Shown piece after piece: positions 1 through 4,281 of a stretch of DNA of 6,843 nt. The stretch lies in NCBI GenBank assembly GCA_030427215.1, contig JAUHXB010000065.1, positions 1 through 6,843 on the forward strand, written 5' to 3'. The notes beneath the pieces were generated by a model, which saw nothing but the letters and a program-made list of their open reading frames with translations, did no database searches and was not told where the DNA came from. Every line of letters begins with the position of its first letter. Position 1 is the stretch's first letter. This DNA is from Alphaproteobacteria bacterium. Lineage in GTDB: Bacteria; Pseudomonadota; Alphaproteobacteria; Micavibrionales; UBA1664. The position numbers and the translations under genes were made by a program.

Positions 1-89
1 TTGCCAAAGAATTGTTATCTTGGGGTGTGGATGGTGTGTTCACCGATGAACCTGACACTATTCGTGATGAGTTATTCGCGATGAATTAA
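1..89 (+). CDS. Glycerophosphodiester phosphodiesterase, C-terminal end (partial)
   Basis: Reading from base 3, 28 codons are open up to a TAA at 87-89; the rest of the gene lies left of the window. The translated tail contains GVDGVFTDEPD, which matches the C-terminal signature of GDPD-type TIM-barrel phosphodiesterases (typically GVDGIITDxPD). This family hydrolyses glycerophosphodiesters to glycerol-3-phosphate and an alcohol. The match rests only on this tail: no metal-binding or catalytic residues are visible, so substrate and localisation cannot be judged. The last 32 bases also encode, on the other strand, the C-terminus of the convergent lipoprotein gene. No hairpin or T-run lies between the two genes, so each probably terminates inside the other. 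Confidence 0.7.
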   Translation, partial: AKELLSWGVDGVFTDEPDTIRDELFAMN

Positions 90-909
90 CGCATGAAAAT
101 GGCCTGCGTAATAAGGTGGGCCATTGATTATCCCAACCATCCAAATGCGTTGTGTTTGGAACAATTTCATAACTGACGCATGAATGATCGCTTAATTTTG
201 ATTGATAGCTTTTAAAAACATCAGTGGGGACAAACTTATCGTCCTCGGCAATAAAATGATATTGCGGAATGGTTGAAAGCCTATCCACATAATCCGCCAT
301 GGTCATCGAATACGGCATGTCACTGACCTTATGAAACGACGTGAAAAAGTCATTATCAACATTCCCTGCAATCGTTCGGATGGACGCAACATCCACGCGT
401 GAGGCCGCCAGCAACCCCGCAATATTAGCCCCGCCTGAAAATCCGATCAGGTGATAACCATCACCACCCAAATCATTCAATACCGCTTGAAAACTGTTTA
501 CAACATTTTGCCCGAAACGGTGCGTCGTCCAATATTTTTTGTGACAGGTGGTTTTAAAATCATGGTCGTTGGCGTAATGGCATGGACGACCTAAATAAAC
601 AACATTGGCGTAGCGATCAATTTTCGCAAGGTCCAACGCAATGGAGCGTGTTGGCGTGGGGTCGGACGACGGGCGCGATTTTGTTATATAGGCAAATCCG
701 TCCCCTTCGATATAAACATGAATGGGGTGCGATGGGTCATTCAAACGCACCCACCCATAAATTGGCAAAGGGCCGTTTTGAAAGGCCCGATAATCAAAAC
801 CATAAGACGCAGCCTGTGTTACAAAGCTATCTTTCTGATTGGCTTGGTCCGTTGTTTTACATCCCACAAAAAAACAAATAATCAAAAGGTAAGATAAATA
901 TCTTAACAT
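58..909 (-). CDS. Alpha/beta-hydrolase-fold lipoprotein (putative esterase/lipase-like)
   Basis: A 283-residue exported protein. Residues 1-17 form a type II signal peptide: a hydrophobic stretch followed by FVGC, with Cys17 the likely lipidated residue. Phe at -3 is slightly off consensus. Lys18 at +2 would not act as an inner-membrane retention signal under the enterobacterial Lol rule, so an outer-membrane anchor is plausible. The mature part looks like an alpha/beta hydrolase: VYIEGDG (65-71) as a probable oxyanion strand-loop, nucleophile elbow GFSGG with Ser158, an acid at Asp224 in EDDKFVP, and His255 in NTTHLDGW. The catalytic triad is inferred from motif order and spacing. The substrate is unknown; an ester or acyl substrate in the envelope is a guess. 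The ATG lies inside the end of mnmA (overlap ATGTTAA), with only a weak AGAG about 11-14 bases upstream, so translational coupling to mnmA is likely. The C-terminus overlaps the GDPD gene. Confidence 0.8.
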   Translation of the reverse strand: MLRYLSYLLIICFFVGCKTTDQANQKDSFVTQAASYGFDYRAFQNGPLPIYGWVRLNDPSHPIHVYIEGDGFAYITKSRPSSDPTPTRSIALDLAKIDRYANVVYLGRPCHYANDHDFKTTCHKKYWTTHRFGQNVVNSFQAVLNDLGGDGYHLIGFSGGANIAGLLAASRVDVASIRTIAGNVDNDFFTSFHKVSDMPYSMTMADYVDRLSTIPQYHFIAEDDKFVPTDVFKSYQSKLSDHSCVSYEIVPNTTHLDGWDNQWPTLLRRPFSCVNSSRITHHE

Positions 910-2042
910 GCTTGTTTAAGCTCTGTTGTTTGAAGATCTGTCTTAATAATCCAACCACCACCAATCACACGATTATCCAAATAACACACCGCGGCTTGCC
1001 CTGGTGATATCCCGTACTGAGGGACATCAAGGGTAATCGTCGATTGATCACCATCATGCGTTAACATCGCGGCATATGGTTGTGATACGGATCGCAATTT
1101 GATCTTTATCGGCCCCTCATAATCAGACAACCAATTTGTATCATTGATAATAATAACATTCCGCGCCAGTTTGTTTTTCGTTCCAACTATCACCTGATTA
1201 AGTTCGGCATTTAATCCAATCACATAAAGTGGTTCGTTGTTTGTCACAACACCGCCACCAATGCCAATGCCTTTTCGTTGTCCAACGGTGTAATGGACAA
1301 TGCCTTCATGGTGACCAACAACGCGCCCATCATCCATGACGATATCGCCCTTGTTCAATGCCTCAGGACGAATTTTTGTAACAACAGAGGCATAATCGCC
1401 ATTAGGAACAAAGCAAATATCTTGGGAATCAGGTTTATTCGCCGTGATTAATCCCAAACGGTCTGCCTCCGCCCGCGTTTTATCCTTTGTCCATCCACCT
1501 AGGGGAAAGCGTAGAAAATCTAGCTGTTCTTGCGTTGTGGCGAACAGGAAATAGCTCTGGTCTTTTAATGGATCAATCGCGCGATGAAGCTCTGATTGGC
1601 CTGTTTCCTCATTCATCACGCGTTGGATATAATGACCTGTGGCCAAACAATCACCGCCCAAATCATGTGCCATTTTCATCAAATCACGAAATTTCACCGT
1701 TTGATTACAACGCACACAAGGAATTGGCGTTTCACCGCGAAGGTAGCTGTCGGCAAAATCGTCAATCACGCTTTGGCGGAAATTATCCTCATAATCCAAA
1801 ACGTAATGTGGGAAACCGCGTTCTTCGGCAACGCGTTTGGCATCATAAATATCTTGTCCAGCGCAACATGCACCTTTTTTTTCAATCGCCGCGCCGTGAT
1901 CGTATAATTGCAATGTAATACCAATCACGTCATAGCCTTGTTCGTGAAGCATTGATGCGACCACAGACGAATCCACGCCGCCCGACATGGCAACGACCAC
2001 GCGGGTTTCACTTGTCTGTTTGTTGAATCCAAGGCTATTCAT
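903..2042 (-). CDS. mnmA: tRNA-specific 2-thiouridylase MnmA
   Basis: A cytoplasmic enzyme that adenylates U34 of tRNA-Lys, -Glu and -Gln and replaces its O2 with sulfur, delivered by a persulfide relay; the product is the s2U part of mnm5s2U. With the ATG at 2042 the protein has 379 residues, normal for the family. The PP-loop SGGVDSS is at residues 20-26. The cysteine pair expected for catalysis is Cys112 (in PCVRCNQTVKF) and Cys210 (in DSQDICF). The conserved GHY (136-138), KDQSYFL (160-166) and YTVGQRKGIG (251-260) segments are present, followed by the C-terminal beta-barrel. A longer frame could begin at TTG 2078, but that TTG is the start of the predicted -35 box, and family members commonly start MNSLG, so ATG 2042 is chosen. 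No Shine-Dalgarno precedes it, which fits a leaderless message. It is first in an operon with the hydrolase lipoprotein gene, whose start overlaps its stop by 7 bp. Confidence 0.96.
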   Translation of the reverse strand: MNSLGFNKQTSETRVVVAMSGGVDSSVVASMLHEQGYDVIGITLQLYDHGAAIEKKGACCAGQDIYDAKRVAEERGFPHYVLDYEDNFRQSVIDDFADSYLRGETPIPCVRCNQTVKFRDLMKMAHDLGGDCLATGHYIQRVMNEETGQSELHRAIDPLKDQSYFLFATTQEQLDFLRFPLGGWTKDKTRAEADRLGLITANKPDSQDICFVPNGDYASVVTKIRPEALNKGDIVMDDGRVVGHHEGIVHYTVGQRKGIGIGGGVVTNNEPLYVIGLNAELNQVIVGTKNKLARNVIIINDTNWLSDYEGPIKIKLRSVSQPYAAMLTHDGDQSTITLDVPQYGISPGQAAVCYLDNRVIGGGWIIKTDLQTTELKQAC

Positions 2043-2049
2043 CGCGGGC

Positions 2050-2078
2050 ACTATATCCAAATAGGACAGAAATATCAA
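2050..2078 (-). promoter_or_regulatory. Sigma70-type promoter of mnmA (predicted leaderless)
   Basis: On the minus strand TTGATA (2078-2073) is followed after exactly 17 bases by TATAGT (2055-2050); each hexamer is one mismatch from consensus. A start six to eight bases past the -10 box falls at 2042-2044, that is, at or one to two bases before the A of the mnmA ATG. The transcript would therefore have essentially no 5' leader. The boxes and spacing are seen directly; the start site is inferred. Confidence 0.7.
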
Positions 2079-2108
2079 ATTTTTGTTTTCTTAAAGGGCA
2101 TGAAGCGT

Positions 2109-2114
2109 TATAAC
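2109..2114 (+). promoter_or_regulatory. Possible -10 box of the tRNA-Pro gene
   Basis: TATAAC lies 14 bases before the first base of the mature tRNA, which would give a start near 2121 and a leader of about 7 bases. No good -35 hexamer sits at 16-18 bp spacing; the region 2083-2092 is only T-rich. This is a weak call based mainly on position. The promoter would be back-to-back with that of mnmA, with about 30 bp between the two. Confidence 0.35.
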
Positions 2115-2127
2115 TCTAATCATAAGT

Positions 2128-2204
2128 CGGGATGTGGCGCAGTCTGGTAGCGTACATGCATGGGGTGCATGGGGTCGCAGGTTCAAATCCTGTCATCCCG
2201 ACCA
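2128..2204 (+). tRNA. tRNA-Pro (anticodon GGG)
   Basis: A complete 77-base cloverleaf. The acceptor stem CGGGATG/CATCCCG is fully paired, the D stem is GCGC/GCGT, the anticodon stem CATGC/GCATG is perfect, and the T stem is GCAGG/CCTGT with loop TTCAAAT. The discriminator A and the 3' CCA are encoded. The anticodon loop ATGGGGT puts GGG at 2162-2164, reading the proline codon CCC (and CCU by wobble). The body closely follows bacterial tRNA-Pro, including the GCGCAGnnTGGTAGCG D-arm. It is divergent from mnmA, but tRNA-Pro is not a known MnmA substrate (those are Lys, Glu and Gln), so the pairing need not be functional. Confidence 0.96.
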
Positions 2205-2213
2205 AATTTTTTT
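2205..2213 (+). terminator. T-run after tRNA-Pro (possible terminator)
   Basis: Two A bases and seven T bases follow the encoded CCA directly. No separate hairpin is present, so termination would rely on the tRNA T-arm and acceptor stem folding upstream of the U-run. The last two T bases belong to the stop codon of the convergent L,D-transpeptidase gene, leaving only 7 bp between the two genes. The T-run is seen; its function as a terminator is inferred. Confidence 0.4.
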
Positions 2214-3012
2214 AATTCGTTAGGCGACGGAAAATGCCTATTCCGCTAATTCCATTTTGTTTTGAAGAAACGGGCTGTATTGGATTAGTCGCTGGTGCTG
2301 AAAACGCATAATCACTATTCACAGATGGACGAATACCTGGTGTCATCCCCGCGGTTGTGAAAGTTTTTACCTTTGCCCCAATGTCCGCGCGATAATATAA
2401 ATCCATGGCATGAGCGTTATACATGCGGAAACATCCGCTGGACGCCTCTTTACCAATTGAATCTGGCGCATTTGTTCCATGTGCCCTTAGTAAGGAATCC
2501 CCACCACCAACAAAATCAAAATAAACCGCGTGGGTTCCCAGCGGATTATTAGGCCCAGGGCCATATGTTTTGGCCTCTAAGTTTGAATTATTCGCAACCA
2601 TTTCCGCCGTTGGTGTCCATGATGGGCCATCAACCTTCTTGGACACAACATATTCACCATCATAATCTTGTTTTCCATCACGCCCCACGGCAATAGGGTA
2701 TCGCATGGCCGTTCCGCCCCCATTGACGATATAAAGATATTTATCCTCAATATTAATCAAGATCGTGCCATTGGGTTCAGTGCCATAATAATCCACCATA
2801 TTCTTTGTGTAAGAATATAACTCGGCAGACGCCTGTGCCGTTTGTTGTTCGACTGAATTGTTTGTACCATCAAACGTATCGTAGGATGGTACAGGTACAA
2901 AATCATCACCGCTATATGCCATATAGGGTGCACCTCGTCCACAAGCGGTTGTTAGTAATAACGCCGATACCGCAAACGCTCGCTTAATTTTTTTTGAAGA
3001 AATTTGTGCCAT
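2212..3012 (-). CDS. L,D-transpeptidase (YkuD-domain) lipoprotein
   Basis: A 266-residue envelope protein. A basic N-terminus (KKIKR) and hydrophobic segment end at LLTTAC, with Cys24 as the likely lipidation site (Thr at -3 is unusual). After a Gln/Ala/Ser-rich linker the YkuD domain spans about residues 82-218. Its active-site signature is complete: HGT at 178-180, then SSGCFRM with Cys194 as nucleophile and Arg196. Such enzymes form 3-3 cross-links in peptidoglycan or attach proteins to it through a cysteine acyl-enzyme; which reaction this one performs cannot be told. The tail (219-266) is low-complexity, rich in Pro, Ser and Asn. The start is firm: AGGA (3023-3020) lies 7 bases before the ATG, behind a consensus promoter. 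The gene appears monocistronic and converges on tRNA-Pro. Confidence 0.92.
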   Translation of the reverse strand: MAQISSKKIKRAFAVSALLLTTACGRGAPYMAYSGDDFVPVPSYDTFDGTNNSVEQQTAQASAELYSYTKNMVDYYGTEPNGTILINIEDKYLYIVNGGGTAMRYPIAVGRDGKQDYDGEYVVSKKVDGPSWTPTAEMVANNSNLEAKTYGPGPNNPLGTHAVYFDFVGGGDSLLRAHGTNAPDSIGKEASSGCFRMYNAHAMDLYYRADIGAKVKTFTTAGMTPGIRPSVNSDYAFSAPATNPIQPVSSKQNGISGIGIFRRLTN

Positions 3013-3039
3013 TTCAAAATCCTAATTTTTACTCTCATT

Positions 3040-3068
3040 ATTATAATTTATGTAAACATTAAAGTCAA
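3040..3068 (-). promoter_or_regulatory. Sigma70-type promoter of the L,D-transpeptidase gene
   Basis: TTGACT (3068-3063), a 17-bp spacer and a perfect TATAAT (3045-3040) on the minus strand. The predicted start near 3033 gives a leader of about 21 bases that contains the AGGA ribosome-binding site. This is one of the best promoter matches in the window. Confidence 0.8.
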
Positions 3069-3078
3069 GATATTAATT

Positions 3079-3137
3079 TAAGTCATCTTGGTTTAAATCG
3101 CAACATCTAACCCATTGATTTTATTCATGATGACTTA
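3079..3137. repeat. 9-bp inverted repeat upstream of the L,D-transpeptidase promoter
   Basis: TAAGTCATC (3079-3087) and GATGACTTA (3129-3137) are perfect inverted copies 41 bp apart. A related sequence, GACGACTTT, follows the right arm directly (3138-3146), and AAAGTC overlaps the promoter -35 box (3061-3066). The layout could be operator half-sites for a regulator, or a long-loop hairpin at the 3' end of the small gene to the right. The repeats are seen; no role is shown. Confidence 0.4.
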
Positions 3138-3152
3138 GACGACTTTACTTTT

Positions 3153-3291
3153 TCAAGCCTCAGTATGAGGAAAGAATACACCTATTTTTCGTCCATAGGA
3201 CGTAATAATAGCCGCGTCAAATTTTCCTTTTTGACTATCGCGTAAGATTTGCGCAAAATGCGTTTTAAAATCTTGGGGGTGAATGATTCAT
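3153..3291 (-). pseudogene. Frameshifted Phd/YefM-like antitoxin mini-gene
   Basis: From ATG 3291 the frame closes after eight codons. After a run of five C (plus-strand GGGGG at 3275-3279) the neighbouring frame is open to TGA at 3155-3153. Removing one C gives a 45-residue protein. Its core QDFKTHFAQIL (6-16), a Lys-Gly turn (21-22) and AAIITSYGRKIGVFFP (26-41) follow the Phd/YefM N-terminal pattern: EFK, an amphipathic helix, a KG/EG turn, then vvITxxGkpvavlvP. In that family this domain binds the operator and dimerises. The usual C-terminal toxin-binding region is absent and no toxin gene follows. A consensus promoter lies directly upstream, but no clear Shine-Dalgarno is near the ATG; GGAA is about 19 bases away. 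Alternatives are programmed +1 frameshifting, initiation at an ATT in the open frame, a base-call error, or chance similarity. Confidence 0.42.
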
Positions 3292-3318
3292 AAACGGTTT
3301 TTGACTATTCCATATCTT

Positions 3319-3347
3319 ATAATAGGATTTTATTCTTAATTTGTCAA
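3319..3347 (-). promoter_or_regulatory. Consensus sigma70 promoter reading into the antitoxin-like mini-gene
   Basis: A perfect TTGACA (3347-3342), a 17-bp spacer and TATTAT (3324-3319, one mismatch) on the minus strand. The predicted start near 3312 lies 21 bases before the ATG at 3291. The only thing immediately downstream is the short frameshifted reading frame, so the product is either that small protein or a short RNA. The boxes are seen; activity is inferred. Confidence 0.65.
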
Positions 3348-3366
3348 TGGTTTTATTGAATGTTTT

Positions 3367-3457
3367 TGAACCACAGAGAACACAGAGTTTCACAAATGTT
3401 TACCTTCGCGATGACTTAGTGCCCCTTAGTGATCTTCGTGTTTAAAAACTGCTATCG
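3367..3457 (+). repeat. CACAGAG-type intergenic repeat, copy A
   Basis: It begins with two CACAGAG units in a 9-bp period (3372-3378 and 3381-3387), followed by TTTCACA. After a variable middle part it ends CTTCGTGTTTAAAAACT..TATCGC (3434-3457). The same ordered blocks reappear in the same orientation at 4050-4092 and 4203-4243, with about 80% identity in the conserved blocks by eye. It lies just downstream of the unknown secreted-protein gene. Repeats of this kind are scattered in intergenic regions of many environmental bacteria; mechanism unknown. Confidence 0.6.
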
Positions 3458-3480
3458 CATGGGTTATAGATATAAGGGCT

Positions 3481-3987
3481 TTACCCAAAAGCCATAGGCC
3501 TTGGAAGTTTAGTGCAAAAAACATCAATCATTCCGGGTTCAGGATAATCATATCCTTCCATCCCTGAATATTCACCAACTGAAATTTCGACATTAAAATC
3601 AGAATTGAGTGTTTGAATTGTACTTTCAACAAGTGACCAACTATTACTTGAATAGTTATTGCTAGAGTAATTAAATGTTTGTGCCACAGTAACGAAAGGA
3701 CAAATTTCTGTTCCTAAAACTTGCATTGTTTCTTTTATAACTGGGTGATCTGCAACGAAAGTTGTTTTATACCAATCACTTTTAATACTGCCAATATGAT
3801 TGCAATCATTATGCTTGTCACATGATCTTAAATATTCGGCATTTTGAATTAAATCTGAAGAATCAAATACAATAGATTCTGCCTGTGCCAGAACTTCAGA
3901 AACATTTTCTTCACTAACGGGAGCTAAAAATGTTCCAGCTAAAACACCGGCGGCTGCCGAAAGAGTTGCTACTTGTAATTTATTCAT
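3481..3987 (-). CDS. Exported four-cysteine protein of unknown function
   Basis: A 168-residue protein that I do not recognise. The N-terminus (MNKLQ, then Ala/Leu/Val-rich residues 6-22) looks like a signal peptide, with cleavage probably between about residues 15 and 25; a retained anchor is possible. The mature part is acidic and polar, with Cys56 and Cys62 in CDKHNDC, Cys96 in EICPF and Cys158 in VFCTK. Four cysteines in an exported protein suggest two disulfides. NYSSN occurs twice in tandem (106-110 and 111-115) with different codons, so the duplication is old or selected. The start is well supported: AGGA (4000-3997) is 9 bases upstream of the ATG and a promoter precedes it. Base composition is clearly AT-rich (17 of 60 GC in 3601-3660, 19 of 60 in 3781-3840) compared with gyrA (31 of 60 in 5641-5700). 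Repeat copies on both sides and this composition suggest acquired DNA. Confidence 0.8.
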   Translation of the reverse strand: MNKLQVATLSAAAGVLAGTFLAPVSEENVSEVLAQAESIVFDSSDLIQNAEYLRSCDKHNDCNHIGSIKSDWYKTTFVADHPVIKETMQVLGTEICPFVTVAQTFNYSSNNYSSNSWSLVESTIQTLNSDFNVEISVGEYSGMEGYDYPEPGMIDVFCTKLPRPMAFG

Positions 3988-4007
3988 AATAAAATTTCCT
4001 TTTTAAA

Positions 4008-4036
4008 AATATACATATTTAAAAAATAAAAGACAA
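4008..4036 (-). promoter_or_regulatory. Probable promoter of the exported four-cysteine protein gene
   Basis: TTGTCT (4036-4031, four of six matches), a 17-bp spacer and TATATT (4013-4008, five of six) on the minus strand. The predicted start near 4001 gives a leader of about 14 bases containing the AGGA site. The surroundings are very AT-rich, so chance matches are easier here. Confidence 0.5.
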
Positions 4037-4049
4037 GTATTATTTTCAA

Positions 4050-4243
4050 GTTTAAACTACAGAGGGCACGGAGCTTCACAGAGTTTTAAAAATTGTCATT
4101 CCGAATCCCCCCCGCCTTCGCGGAGGACAGGCTTCGTGAGGAATATTATTTATTACAACTTTTGATCCCTCGACTTCGCTCGGGATAACAGAAATGTGAG
4201 AACTTCGTATCTTAGCGCCTTCGTGTTTAAAAACTTTTATCGC
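4050..4243 (+). repeat. CACAGAG-type intergenic repeat, copy B, interrupted
   Basis: The left part (4050-4092: AACTACAGAGGGCACGGAG, then CTTCACAGAG) aligns with the start of copy A. The right part (4203-4243: CTTAGCGCCTTCGTGTTT, then AAAAACTTTTATCGC) aligns with its end. Between them about 110 bases of unrelated palindromic sequence replace the middle of the repeat. The copies are in the same orientation and enclose the secreted-protein gene. Confidence 0.55.
4093..4202. repeat. GTCATTCC-type palindromic insert inside copy B
   Basis: It opens with TTGTCATTCCG, then a run of seven C (4107-4113), a small hairpin CCGC-CTTC-GCGG (4112-4123) and AGGAAT (4139-4144), which pairs with the opening ATTCC. 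A second imperfect palindrome, TCCCTCG...CGGGA, lies at 4166-4185. This composition of CTTCG loops between C- and G-rich arms is typical of short dispersed repeats of alphaproteobacterial genomes. It has no coding capacity. Confidence 0.5.
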
Positions 4244-4261
4244 TTAGATTACGACCTTCGC

Positions 4262-4272
4262 CGGAATGACAA
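4262..4272 (-). repeat. Inverted partner of the GTCATTCCG motif next to the gyrA stop
   Basis: CGGAATGACAA (4262-4272) is the exact reverse complement of TTGTCATTCCG at 4093-4103, so an 11-bp perfect inverted repeat brackets about 180 bp. It starts 9 bp past the gyrA stop codon and would lie in the gyrA 3' UTR. No T-tract follows the local CCGGCGAAGG sequence, so it does not look like an intrinsic terminator. Confidence 0.5.
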
Positions 4273-4281
4273 CAGATGGGT

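Larger units (their letters stand above)
3013..3480. other. 468-bp stretch without an intact gene
   Basis: Reading right to left, this interval holds a CACAGAG-type intergenic repeat (3367-3457), a consensus promoter (3319-3347), the frameshifted antitoxin-like frame (3153-3291), an inverted repeat (3079-3137), and the promoter and leader of the L,D-transpeptidase gene (3013-3068). Nothing recognisable was seen in 3458-3480. No intact coding frame, tRNA or hairpin with a T-tract was found. Confidence 0.75.

Noticed and set aside
2043..2078. Extended MnmA N-terminus from TTG 2078
   Set aside because: The TTG coincides with the predicted -35 hexamer, the extra 12 residues do not resemble the family, and MNSLGFNK is the usual start.
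2757..2987. Short frames on both strands inside the L,D-transpeptidase gene
   Set aside because: They are out-of-frame shadows of a gene with a complete active-site signature, signal peptide, RBS and promoter.
3154..3260. Plus-strand short frames opposite the antitoxin-like gene, such as ATG AGG AAA near 3165
   Set aside because: They are about 26 codons long, lack an SD or promoter, and lie antisense to the frame with the family-like pattern.
3372..3387. Tandem CACAGAG units as a CRISPR-like array
   Set aside because: There are only two 7-bp units at a 9-bp period with no spacer-length intervals; this is part of a dispersed intergenic repeat.
4240..4281. Intrinsic terminator for gyrA
   Set aside because: The local CCGGCGAAGG sequence forms at most a 2-bp stem and no T-run follows on the minus strand.
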